Source: Halomarinibacterium sp041392125 (GTDB lineage: Bacteria > Bacteroidota > Bacteroidia > Flavobacteriales > Flavobacteriaceae). Taken from it: 64,000 nt of DNA. The notes under the pieces were generated by a model. That model made no database searches and had not been told where the DNA came from. It saw only the letters and a list, made by a program, of their open reading frames with translations. The position numbers and the translations under genes were made by a program. Positions 1 to 8,200 of this stretch are shown here, in pieces. The stretch lies in contig JAWKMR010000003.1 of the NCBI GenBank assembly GCA_041392125.1, positions 496,001-560,000 of the forward strand, written 5' to 3'. Within the stretch, counting starts at the first letter, position 1. Each line of letters opens with the position of its first letter.

Positions 1-713
1 GTCATAAACGGTTCAATTGTCGATCCATATCGATAGACAAAAATGATATTTCTGAAGGAAAAGTAATAGGCATCTGACGACTGGTATACATACCGAAAAG
101 CAGATTCTCCTTCAAAATTTGTTTCAAGGGGTATAGCATTGCTGCCTTCTAAGCTTAGGATATTTGAATCTGTCATGATAAATGTCTTTTTCTCATGACG
201 CCAAAACGAATTGAATCGGGTAGGTCCTTTAAAATCTTTGGTTGTTATCTGTTTGTTTTTATCTAAAGAGGAAATATGACCATCCATAAATAAAAAATGA
301 AGGGTTTCATTTTCATCTTCAAAGAAATCAATAGACATAACATTGTGAGAAAGTTCTTTTACCATGGTATCGTTTTGGCTATTGTAAAAAATACCATCCC
401 GATAAAATGAAAGTTTTCCATTAAGGCTCAAAAACCAAAGTCGTCCTTGGTGGTCCTCTCTTATCTTAAAGATTTCATTATCCCCCAGACCATTATCGGT
501 ATTAAAATGCTGAAATTGATACCCGTCGTATTTCAAAACCCCAACATCGGTAGCGAACCATAAATAGCCTTTAGAGTCCTCCATAACACTATAGACGTTT
601 AAGGTAGGAAGGCCTTCTTCGATGCTATATTTAACCGAATAGGGATCTTGACCGTAGCTTTTAAAAAACACGACGAGGAATATAACTTTGAGAAATGACA
701 GACTAGATTTCAT
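1..713 (-). CDS. N-terminal part of a two-component-regulator-propeller sensor protein (truncated by window edge)
   Basis: A reading frame is open from an ATG at 713 to the window edge (237 codons seen, no stop). It starts with a signal peptide (residues 1-21, ending SYGQ). Repeats of the propeller type follow, for example EDSKGYLWFATDVGVLKYDG and EDHQGRLWFLS, the pattern of Reg_prop blades. In Bacteroidota such periplasmic propellers usually sit in front of a Y_Y_Y domain, a membrane helix and a histidine kinase or LuxR/LytTR output. That part lies outside the window, so the output type is unknown. The sensor class is well supported; the ligand is not. Confidence 0.75.
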   Translation of the reverse strand, partial: MKSSLSFLKVIFLVVFFKSYGQDPYSVKYSIEEGLPTLNVYSVMEDSKGYLWFATDVGVLKYDGYQFQHFNTDNGLGDNEIFKIREDHQGRLWFLSLNGKLSFYRDGIFYNSQNDTMVKELSHNVMSIDFFEDENETLHFLFMDGHISSLDKNKQITTKDFKGPTRFNSFWRHEKKTFIMTDSNILSLEGSNAIPLETNFEGESAFRYVYQSSDAYYFSFRNIIFVYRYGSTIEPFM

Positions 714-877
714 CTACCTAAATATAGAATTTCTTAGCTGAATGTTATTCCAAAAGATTCCCACTTCTTTATGGAATAAGACCACTTATCCAAAAAAAGA
801 CATCCTTGAGTAAATGAGAGGGAACATTTATCAAATTTTAAGAAAAAAATGTAAGGTTTAGATGTTTTCAATAATAA

Positions 878-895
878 GTAGCCTCGCCAGGAATC
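878..895. repeat. Partial copy of the tRNA-Arg 3' end
   Basis: Eighteen bases here are identical to 935-952, which hold the 3' acceptor strand and part of the T arm of the tRNA-Arg gene. The copy is in the same orientation, just downstream of the tRNA. Between the copies is a short GC-richer piece (896-934) containing cttcgactgcgctcaggg. It cannot fold as a tRNA and is a tail fragment only. Confidence 0.85.
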
Positions 896-935
896 CCTTC
901 GACTGCGCTCAGGGTAAACTTCTCTTCTTGTCTCG

Positions 936-1007
936 TAGCCTCGCCAGGAATCGAACCTGGATCTAAAGTTTAGGAAACTTCTATTCTATCCATTGAACTA
1001 CGAGGCC
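936..1007 (-). tRNA. tRNA-Arg (anticodon CCU)
   Basis: The reverse strand folds as a 72-nt cloverleaf: acceptor GGCCTCG paired with CGAGGCT, T8-A9, D arm GTTC/GAAT, anticodon arm GAAGT-TTCCTAA-ACTTT with anticodon CCU, and a T arm with GGTTCGATT. The discriminator is A and CCA is not encoded. This tRNA reads the AGG codon. A duplicated piece of its 3' end lies 40 bases downstream (878-895). Confidence 0.93.
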
Positions 1008-1030
1008 AAATTGGTAAAACGAAAATATAA

Positions 1031-1057
1031 AAAACAGCTATAATTTATAGCTGTTTT
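1031..1057 (-). terminator. Rho-independent terminator of the membrane-protein gene
   Basis: A perfect 13-bp inverted repeat (AAAACAGCTATAA / TTATAGCTGTTTT) has its T-rich side on the minus strand, 25 bases past the stop of the gene ending at 1082. It separates that gene from the tRNA-Arg gene. Confidence 0.75.
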
Positions 1058-1081
1058 AAAAGTTCTGTTTGGAGTAAAACC

Positions 1082-1789
1082 TTAATGTTCGTTTATATCT
1101 TTCCAGAAAAGCTGTCCTTTTACTATCCATGATGTTCCAAATGCCCAGAGGGCAAGTGTTTCCATCCAAAAAACAAAATCAATTTTTTGAGAGGTGAGGC
1201 AGTCCTCATTTTCAAAAAAGATAAAATAAGTTCCTATTGCTAAAATACTGGCAATCATCGTATAGCCACATAGCCGAAAGACAATATTGCGTCTCTTTTG
1301 ATTGAGGGTGAGTTTATTATCATTTTCGGGATCAGCTTTTTCTATAAAAAGGTGTAACGAAAAAATAATAAGAACCACAAAAAACAGCAATGCAGAGATT
1401 AAATGAAACACTCCGAATAATTCGGGATTAACTAATGTTTCATTAAATACAACTAAATCAAGATTACAATTTATCCTGCAATCGTCGGCCGTTGGGAATA
1501 GAATTACCCCTAATGCAAAAATGCCTCCTAGATTTCCAAAGACATTCTCCTTTCCGGATCCCTTGTAACAAAAGAGAAAAAGAGCAACAGCATACATAGA
1601 CCCTACAAATACGTTACGCATACGTGTATGGTAGTAATCACTTATGGATTGGTGAATTTCATTACAATTAAATATGGCAACAGACCCTATTAATAATACT
1701 ATAGGAAGGGCAATCCCTATAATTCCGATGGCATTTCTTATGGTTAGGTAAGAAACTACCAAATCCTTTTTATTTTGAAAAAGTTTCAT
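1082..1789 (-). CDS. Uncharacterised polytopic membrane protein (235 aa)
   Basis: About six hydrophobic segments are visible (roughly residues 17-40, 60-76, 84-100, 127-148, 170-190, 208-222). A conserved-looking polar stretch, SISDYYHTRMRNVFVG (about 48-63), follows the first segment. The cysteines of DDCRINC (about 102-108) lie in an external or loop region. I recall similar unnamed bacterial membrane proteins with a YYHT motif followed by R-x-VFVG, but cannot assign a function. The gene stands alone with its own terminator at 1031-1057. Confidence 0.7.
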   Translation of the reverse strand: MKLFQNKKDLVVSYLTIRNAIGIIGIALPIVLLIGSVAIFNCNEIHQSISDYYHTRMRNVFVGSMYAVALFLFCYKGSGKENVFGNLGGIFALGVILFPTADDCRINCNLDLVVFNETLVNPELFGVFHLISALLFFVVLIIFSLHLFIEKADPENDNKLTLNQKRRNIVFRLCGYTMIASILAIGTYFIFFENEDCLTSQKIDFVFWMETLALWAFGTSWIVKGQLFWKDINEH

Positions 1790-2015
1790 AATGATTAATT
1801 TATATTAAATGATCAATCTTAATTGCTTACAAGCCCTTAAATAGAGCGCTGTTAACAACAGAACTTAAAACGTTTAAATAATTAATTGGGGAGAAACGGT
1901 GTTTATAAATATAATAAATTTTTTTAAAAGGTTTTTTCCCTGCTTCTCTAAAGAAAAAACCATTTATTTTGGTAAGAGATTTTAGGCTCGGTTCAATTCT
2001 TCAGTTAGTTTGTAG

Positions 2016-2117
2016 ATGTGCCCTATCTTGAATGATGATGATCAAAAGATAGCCAATCAATTAATAGAAGAACTTAAAGAAGCAATAGAAACTGCAAAGA
2101 AAAATTCTAATGATTAA
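2016..2117 (+). CDS. Possible small ORF or gene remnant (33 aa) overlapping the next gene
   Basis: A 33-codon frame from ATG 2016 encodes a charged helix (QKIANQLIEELKEAIETAKK). It overlaps the start of the following gene by 8 bases, an arrangement typical of translational coupling. It may instead be the tail of a decayed upstream gene such as a toxin C-terminus. No ribosome binding site is evident. I list it because it is the only thing in the 1790-2109 gap that looks coding. Confidence 0.3.
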   Translation: MCPILNDDDQKIANQLIEELKEAIETAKKNSND

Positions 2118-2553
2118 GAGAGATAAAAATAAAGAAGCAGAATATTTGGCAAGATTAGCTGAAGATGTCCCTGAATTTGTTTCTTACGAAGAATTTGATG
2201 ATTTAATATATATAGATTATGATAGGTTAGGTTCGTATATCATAAAATTAATAGGCTCATCTAATAAAGATGATTTAATCATACTAAAAAAAACCTTCAA
2301 ACATCTAAATTCTCTTTATAAAATTGGTAACGATTTGGTTTTAAACATTCTTGAAGTTTGCATTTTTGAAGTATTAATTACAAATAAATATGGGTATTTG
2401 GTTTCAGAAAAGCTTATGAGTAAAAGTATGTATCAGTATTTTATTAGTAAATTTCCTCTAGAAAAAAACAAAGATTCTTGGAACACAAAAGAATATTATT
2501 CAGAAGAAGAATATCAAAAAATTCTTAAATTATTAAACGACAAAAAAGATTAA
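2110..2553 (+). CDS. Small acidic cytoplasmic protein, immunity-like (147 aa)
   Basis: This is an all-helical, acidic protein without signal peptide or membrane segments. The pattern is a VPEF box near residue 20, a helix around LGSYIIKLIG, then ILKKTFKHLNSLYKIGNDLVLNILEVCIFE. It resembles the DUF7674-type small proteins I associate with polymorphic-toxin immunity loci, but no toxin gene is next to it. Its base composition is visibly more AT-rich than its neighbours, which fits recent acquisition. Alternatives are an orphan immunity gene or a remnant of a contact-dependent toxin locus. The function is inferred from pattern only. Confidence 0.5.
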   Translation: MIKRDKNKEAEYLARLAEDVPEFVSYEEFDDLIYIDYDRLGSYIIKLIGSSNKDDLIILKKTFKHLNSLYKIGNDLVLNILEVCIFEVLITNKYGYLVSEKLMSKSMYQYFISKFPLEKNKDSWNTKEYYSEEEYQKILKLLNDKKD

Positions 2554-2564
2554 ATTCCCCTCTC

Positions 2565-2585
2565 GCCCGCTTTTTAAAAACGGGC
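2565..2585. terminator. Possible bidirectional terminator hairpin
   Basis: GCCCG and CGGGC arms flank an inner TTTTT/AAAAA pair, with one unpaired C. It lies between the converging genes ending at 2553 and 2632. There is no long T tract after the stem on either strand, so it is only a candidate. Confidence 0.4.
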
Positions 2586-2631
2586 CCATCTTCTTGGGTA
2601 GTTGCCTTGCTAAAGAAACAACCCCAAAGGT

Positions 2632-3381
2632 TTATGGATTAACCCCATACCCTACACACCAAAGGCCCAAAGCCTCTTTGGTTTTAAGTCCAACCATACG
2701 GTTGTTATCTTCGCTGTAAAACCAAACCCTCAAGTATACTAAAAAGGGGTCTTGTGTATGCGGTTGCTTTTCCGGGCGTAATGCCAATTCCTCCGGTAAT
2801 GCCTTAAGGTCTAGCATAGTCTCTAGGCTGGGGTAGGAGTCTATTTCTTTCCTCTCCGCATTGGGGCATATCACCGTCATCCGTATTTTAAGGTGGGTGG
2901 CTCCCTTTGGGGCCTTTAATAGGGAAGCCTCCGGTGTACTCAAAACCAGAGTAGCGGTAGTTTCGTCATACGTTACAGTGTAGGGTAATCCCACCTCCAT
3001 GGGGCATAAAGGAGTATAGTCAAAGGCTTGTAACGCCTGTAACCCTTGCTCCGTTACTAAACTTTGGTACACATCGCGTTCGCCCCGCTTGGCGGGCGTA
3101 AATTTGCGGAAACGCAATAAGGCTCCCTGTAACCTACTGTGCAAGTAAGGAATTTTAAAATTTTGGGTTAATGGATTCAAAGCCCTTCGCAAATCCTTAT
3201 TGGGTTGGGCAGCTAGGGCAAATTCACTTTTGTTCTCCTGGATGCGCGGACTCTTTTTATGGACACGGGCACTAAAACCACCCCCTGCTTTCCGTACCGT
3301 GTACTTACCATCTAAAAAATAAAAGTTAAGACCGCCCAAGGTCCCAACAAACGGTACTAATGATTCTTTTACTTTTCCCAT
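2632..3381 (-). CDS. Conserved hypothetical protein of Bacteroidota (249 aa)
   Basis: The N-terminus is the striking part: GKVKESLVPFVGTLGGLNFY, then DGKYTVRKAGGGFSARVHKKSPR, a basic Gly-rich start without signal peptide. The middle has a region ending around FRKFTPAKRGERDVYQSL, and the C-terminal half looks like beta-sandwich domains. I recall families of unnamed Bacteroidota proteins opening with a VPFVGT / RKAGGGF pattern and often present in several copies per genome, but no function is known to me. The gene is preceded by a remarkable 11-bp-phased repeat array (3450-3559), 69 bases upstream of the start codon. Confidence 0.6.
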   Translation of the reverse strand: MGKVKESLVPFVGTLGGLNFYFLDGKYTVRKAGGGFSARVHKKSPRIQENKSEFALAAQPNKDLRRALNPLTQNFKIPYLHSRLQGALLRFRKFTPAKRGERDVYQSLVTEQGLQALQAFDYTPLCPMEVGLPYTVTYDETTATLVLSTPEASLLKAPKGATHLKIRMTVICPNAERKEIDSYPSLETMLDLKALPEELALRPEKQPHTQDPFLVYLRVWFYSEDNNRMVGLKTKEALGLWCVGYGVNP

Positions 3382-3449
3382 ATCATATCATATTTTTCAA
3401 GTTTCTCCCCGTTACCTTTTTAAAGGCTACTACACCGTATGGCAACTTC

Positions 3450-3559
3450 GTCTTATAGTAATCTCATAGGGTACTTATAGGGCATTCATACTGCACTTAA
3501 AGGGCATGTTATACCATACTTATAGCATAGTTATAGCGTGCTTACACCATAGATATACC
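3450..3559. repeat. Array of ten TTATAG-like hexamers phased every 11 bp
   Basis: Hexamers related to TTATAG start at 3453, 3464, 3475, 3486, 3497, 3509, 3520, 3531, 3542 and 3553. The spacing is 11 throughout except one step of 12. Four are exact TTATAG; the others (TCATAG, TCATAC, TTAAAG, TTATAC, TTACAC, ATATAC) differ by one or two bases. Every box falls on about the same face of the helix. The period is not a multiple of three, so it is not coding. The array lies upstream of the gene starting at 3381, in whose direction the boxes read CTATAA. It may be a multi-site protein-binding region or a phased flexible-DNA element. Confidence 0.85.
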
Positions 3560-3627
3560 AACCATTTGTATTTTGTAAAACGAAGCAAGTGAAGAAGTTA
3601 TTGCTTTGTAAGGGAATATCACCTCAA

Positions 3628-3717
3628 TCATAATAGACTCAAAAATAGTACCAAAAGCACGAAGAAATACTTTAAATCCTCCATGTTATAGTTCATGGAG
3701 CGTCGGGCTTTATTCAT
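3628..3717 (-). CDS. Possible 29-aa single-pass membrane peptide
   Basis: The frame runs from ATG 3717 to TGA at 3628. It has a basic N-terminus (MNKARRSMNYNMEDLK) followed by one hydrophobic helix (YFFVLLVLFLSLL). It starts 17 bases after the anti-sigma-like gene, so it would be the third gene of that operon. A basic head plus one membrane segment is the usual form of bacterial membrane microproteins. With 29 codons it could also be chance. Confidence 0.4.
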   Translation of the reverse strand: MNKARRSMNYNMEDLKYFFVLLVLFLSLL

Positions 3718-3734
3718 TTTGAGGGAGCGTATTT

Positions 3735-4538
3735 TTAATTTCCCAACTCCTTCCAAAGCTCCATTGCTTCCTTGTATTTATAATAGCCGGGGTTCATTAT
3801 AATTTTTTGCAATACTTCCCTACAAGCTACCTTATCCTCTTTTTTAAGATATAAAAGTGATTGGTACCAATACCCCTTGTGAAAGTCTAGTGTTTTACTG
3901 GTTATGATGTGCTCAAAAATAGCACTTGCGGTATCAAAATCATTCAATTCCATATGTGAAATCCCTACATACAATAACATCGGAATATTTTGTTGCAACA
4001 GCGAATCGGGAACCATTTGTGAAGTAGCTATCACCTTTTCATAATCCCGGGAAGTAAATTGAGTCTCTATAGAGAAAGACAAAGCTTCCATAGAATCTCC
4101 TTTAGCGGTTAGCGAAGGCACTTCATTCCAGCTGTTATGCTGTAAGTATAATTCTTGCATGCTTTTCTCGTGAGGAAATACAGCCCATAAGAGTAGCAAT
4201 ACAGCAGCAGCACTACCTATTGCAAACCACAATCGCCTAATTTTAATCCGGGCAGGGCGAGAGGGGTTATCCTTTCTGAAGGCCTTAACTTTTTCTAAAA
4301 ATGCCAGAGTTTCCGGATTGTCAAACAAGGGTTGCTTTTCTTCCAGCAACTCACGGGATACCTCGTACATAGGCCATGACTCCTCGGTACCCCACTGGTC
4401 TAAGGCTTCATAGTGTTGTAAAAATTCCCTGAGCGACGGTGAGGAGTTAATCACAACTTCAAAAGCGGCCTCTTCCTCCGGAGTCATTTGCCCTGTTAGA
4501 TAACGCTCTAAGGCTTCATTTTCAGAATTGTTTTCCAT
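3735..4538 (-). CDS. Anti-sigma-factor-like transmembrane protein with periplasmic TPR-type domain (267 aa)
   Basis: The first 70 residues resemble the cytoplasmic anti-sigma N-domain (ALERYLTGQMTPEEEAAFE) but lack zinc-binding cysteines and histidines. A basic stretch (RIKIRRLW) precedes one membrane helix at about residues 105-121. The remaining 140 residues are helical hairpins of the tetratricopeptide type (NFDTASAIFEHII-like units), expected in the periplasm. The start lies 2 bases after the stop of the sigma gene, so the two are co-transcribed and probably translationally linked. By analogy with ECF systems it would hold the sigma factor at the membrane and sense an envelope signal through the TPR part. 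The sensing role is inferred. Confidence 0.65.
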   Translation of the reverse strand: MENNSENEALERYLTGQMTPEEEAAFEVVINSSPSLREFLQHYEALDQWGTEESWPMYEVSRELLEEKQPLFDNPETLAFLEKVKAFRKDNPSRPARIKIRRLWFAIGSAAAVLLLLWAVFPHEKSMQELYLQHNSWNEVPSLTAKGDSMEALSFSIETQFTSRDYEKVIATSQMVPDSLLQQNIPMLLYVGISHMELNDFDTASAIFEHIITSKTLDFHKGYWYQSLLYLKKEDKVACREVLQKIIMNPGYYKYKEAMELWKELGN

Positions 4539-4540
4539 AA

Positions 4541-5095
4541 TTAGTTACTCAATCTAACATAGCGGGCATCATCCTTTATTAACTGGATTAATTTTGCCTT
4601 GCATTTAAACATACGTTGTCTCACCACAGTTTCAGAGGCATACCCAAAGTGCACTACCATTTCTTTGTAAGAGACTTTTTGAAATAGCATTTTTAAAATA
4701 TCCTGACAATTTTGTGATAATTCTTTTAGCTTCTCCTGAAATAAGTCCCATTGCCCCTGTTCTATATAAAACTCTGTCAAATTCATAATCTTTTCACTTA
4801 CAAGAGTCTCTTGTGCTGTATTTGTTACCCTGTTTTTTATAGCTTCTCGCCTCCACAAATTTCTACACACGATAAATAGGTAATTATCAAACGATTGTAT
4901 GTGTAATTTTTCATTTTTAAGCTTCACATACAAAACCGTAATGGCATTTTGAAAAATATCTTCTGCCATTTCTTGCGATCCTCCATGCTGAATAACATAC
5001 CGAGCTACTTTGGGAAAAATAGTGCCATACAAATGTCTAAATATCTCCGAATCTCCTTTTAAAAAGGCTTGAATAAGCAATTGGTTGGAAGTCAT
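4541..5095 (-). CDS. ECF-type RNA polymerase sigma-70 family factor (184 aa)
   Basis: Region 2 is visible around residues 10-75 (FRHLYGTIFPKVARYVI; EDIFQNAITVLYVKL; FDNYLFIVCRNLWRR). Region 4 is at about 120-175, with the helix-turn-helix YKEMVVHFGYASETVVRQRMFKCK. The length and two-domain layout fit the extracytoplasmic function group. It is the first gene of a minus-strand operon with an anti-sigma-like protein, and it diverges from the metalloprotease gene at 5300 across a 204-base shared upstream region. The natural inference is that it controls the divergent protease cluster and itself; no sequence proof of its promoter was found. Confidence 0.85.
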   Translation of the reverse strand: MTSNQLLIQAFLKGDSEIFRHLYGTIFPKVARYVIQHGGSQEMAEDIFQNAITVLYVKLKNEKLHIQSFDNYLFIVCRNLWRREAIKNRVTNTAQETLVSEKIMNLTEFYIEQGQWDLFQEKLKELSQNCQDILKMLFQKVSYKEMVVHFGYASETVVRQRMFKCKAKLIQLIKDDARYVRLSN

Positions 5096-5299
5096 AGGGA
5101 CAACCTGAGGTTAGTAGTGTTATGTATCACAAAAAAGATGGTTTGGAACATGAGTCTAAAGATACAATTAAATACTTCTTGTTATAAAAATGTCTTGGGT
5201 AACAAAATGAGAGAAAGGACTCTTTTATTTGAATCGATTCCTAAAGGCGTATTCTGAAAAGCCTGAAACAGAGTAAGAAACTAATCAAAATTCCATATT

Positions 5300-8200
5300 A
5301 TGAGAAAGTATTTTATACTATGCTTTGTCCTATTTTTAGGAATAGCAGTTACCTGGGCTCAGGATTTTAAACCTGTAGCACAAGAGGTAATCAATGCCAG
5401 GAATGCCTCCATTCCTTTTAAAGAAGCGCAAGAGGTATTCAATATCAAGCAATCCAATGTGAATTTGCCTGAAATTGCAGACATGTCCAAAGTTATTTTC
5501 TTTGATTATGATCGCAATTATTATCAAAATGAACTACTTCCAAAAGAAAACAAGGCCTTGTCTTTACAGGTTTCCCTTGCACCGGATGTATCGGTTACAA
5601 TGGACGTGGTGGAAGTCTCACAAACTTTTTACCTCTACGATGTGGTAACCAGTTCGGGACAACAACTTCAATCTAATGCTAATGCGAAACATTACCGGGG
5701 CATTGTACGAGGAATGCCTCAGGAAAGTCTCGTATCACTTAGTTTTTTTGAAGATCAGATAATGGGTAGTGTAACCATTTCTGGGGTGGGCAATTTTACT
5801 ATTGGTAAATTAAAAAATGGATCTGATCATATTATTTACAATACTTCCAATGTAAAAAAAGCGCCCAATCTAAGTTGTGAAACTCCTGAAGATTCTATGG
5901 GATTACCCTATTCAACAGACCATTTATTTAATTCTGATCCAAATAGGTCGGAGGTTCGGTGTGTGAAAATGTATTTTGAAACCGAATATGATATTTTCCA
6001 AACACTTGGAAGTGTGGTAGCGGTTGAAAACTATGTAGTGGGCCTCTTCAATGAAGTAGCTACCTTATATGCCAATGAAAGTATTTCTACCGAAATTTCA
6101 GAAATAAAAGTTTGGGATACTGTGGATCCTTACAACGGAACCGATACCGCTACTTTACTTACTGAGTTTCAGGCAAACACTAACGGATTTAATGGAGATT
6201 TAGGACAATTGCTTACTCGACGGCCCATGGGTGGACGCGCAGCAGGTTTTGCAGGGCTCTGTAACCCCGATCAAGATCAAAGCTTATCTGTTTCTGGATC
6301 CTTGGAAATGAGCTTTCCTTCAGTCCCTACATACAGCTGGTCTGTTATGGTGGTTACTCATGAATTTGGGCACTTGTTTGGCTCGCGTCATACCCATGCC
6401 TGTGTTTGGAATGGAAACAATACAGCAATAGATAGCTGTTCAGGATTTACAGAAGGAGGATGCCCACTTCCGGGCTCCCCTGCCGGAGGAGGAACCATTA
6501 TGAGTTATTGCCATCTGGATCCTGTTGGAATTGATTTTACCCAAGGTTTCGGACCTCAACCGGGAAATCTTATTCGAAACAGAGTGGCTGCTGCGCTTTG
6601 CCTTACCGATTGTTTTATGAGCGAATGTGCTTTTATTGAGATGGTAAGACTTTTTGATGACTCCTATCAAAATTCATCAGGAGCTAGTTCCGAGAATTAT
6701 ACAGATTATACCCAAGCAGCCTGTATCCCAATTTTTGAAACCCAATTTCAACAAATTAATATCGAGGCTTCCACAACAGATGTCTATTTAGCCCTTTTTG
6801 TTGATTTGAATGGAGACGGTGATTTCTGTGACCCGGGAGAAGAGCTCTATAATGCCTTTGATGCCAGTGGTTCCACCGGAGTTAGTTTTGTAGGATTAAT
6901 AAATAATGGTACCGTAATAGGGAATGAAACCGTACGAGTAGTGGTAAGTGATAGCCCTATAAGCTGTGATCAAATCCCGGAGTGCGGGGAAGCAGAAGAC
7001 TACCGCTTATGCCCTCCTTGTAACGAAACACCCGGGGGCTGTTTGGATTTTAATTGTAGATATAATACAACTCCAGTAGGAAATAATTGTACCGCAACTT
7101 GTGATCAAAACATGCTGGATGGTTGGGGAGGTTTCAATATTGAAGGTATTTCCTATCGTAATGTAGACAGTCAAGGCGGGGTAAATGATTACTACTTGTA
7201 TCTTGATGATGGTAGCTGTGGTAATGGAGGTACATTTGCCTTTAACCACGACGATTTTGCCGGAAACTGGTTAGATTTTGGAAGATGTATTTGTTTTGAT
7301 CTCAATGCCTTTTCTGTTCAAACGGGAACAATTAATGGATCTAGCAGCTTACGAATAGGGAATGGTCCGGATTCGTGTACTTCTACCATAGTGGCAACCT
7401 TCGTTTTGGATAACCCTATTGATGTTTCTGATGGATGGGTCAATATCTGTGCCCCTGTTGGGGTATCGGAAAGTGGTGTTTTACCCGGAAATGATGTAGG
7501 TCATTGGGTAATTAATACAGGTCTGGCTGCAGACTGGGATGCACTCATCCAAAATGTACAATCTCTTCTCTTTTATGTAGATGTTGCTAGTGGTGATGAA
7601 CGCTGGGGATTGGATAACATCTGTTTCGATGAATGTATTGATTGTGATGATTTTGATTCGGCAGATTTTTCAGTTACGCAAATTTGTAGTAGCGAAGGAG
7701 TTACTATTTCGGTGGATGGATTTGAATTGTACGACAATTTAGGGGCTACGCACGAATGGTATATTGTGTCCAGTCCTAATCAGGGTGCAGGACCTTACAC
7801 TCCGGTAACGAGTACCACAACAACAGGTCCGGGCCCGCACGTTTTGGCAACCAATCTTCCGGATGAATTGTATTATACCGTATACCATAAAGTTATTACC
7901 GAAGATTGTGGAGAGATTTGCTTCGCCATCGAAGTTTGGTGCTTTAGAGGAACTTCTAACGTGAGGATGCCTGCAGTAGATTGTTGTCTCATCTTCGAAT
8001 TTTGGCCTGATGGTCCCGGAGATCCAACGGAATTCACGGCGGAATTTAATCACGAAATCACACTGGCAAACATCATCAATGCTGTACCTGTAAATGACTA
8101 TTCCGGAAATCCTAGTGTAGTACATGAATGGTACTTATATTCCAGAGAACAATTAAACTCAGGACTATTTACATTCATTACGATGCAAACCGGAGTTAAC

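Noticed and set aside
878..895. A second tRNA-Arg gene
   Set aside because: Only the 3' acceptor and part of the T arm are present; no anticodon or D arm can be formed.
3450..3559. The phased array read as a CRISPR or simple microsatellite
   Set aside because: Units are 11 bp with no conserved spacer-repeat division, and only a six-base core is kept.
5069..5257. A 62-codon plus-strand frame between the sigma and metalloprotease genes
   Set aside because: It starts inside the sigma gene on the opposite strand, has no domain, promoter or hydrophobic pattern, and covers the likely shared promoter region.
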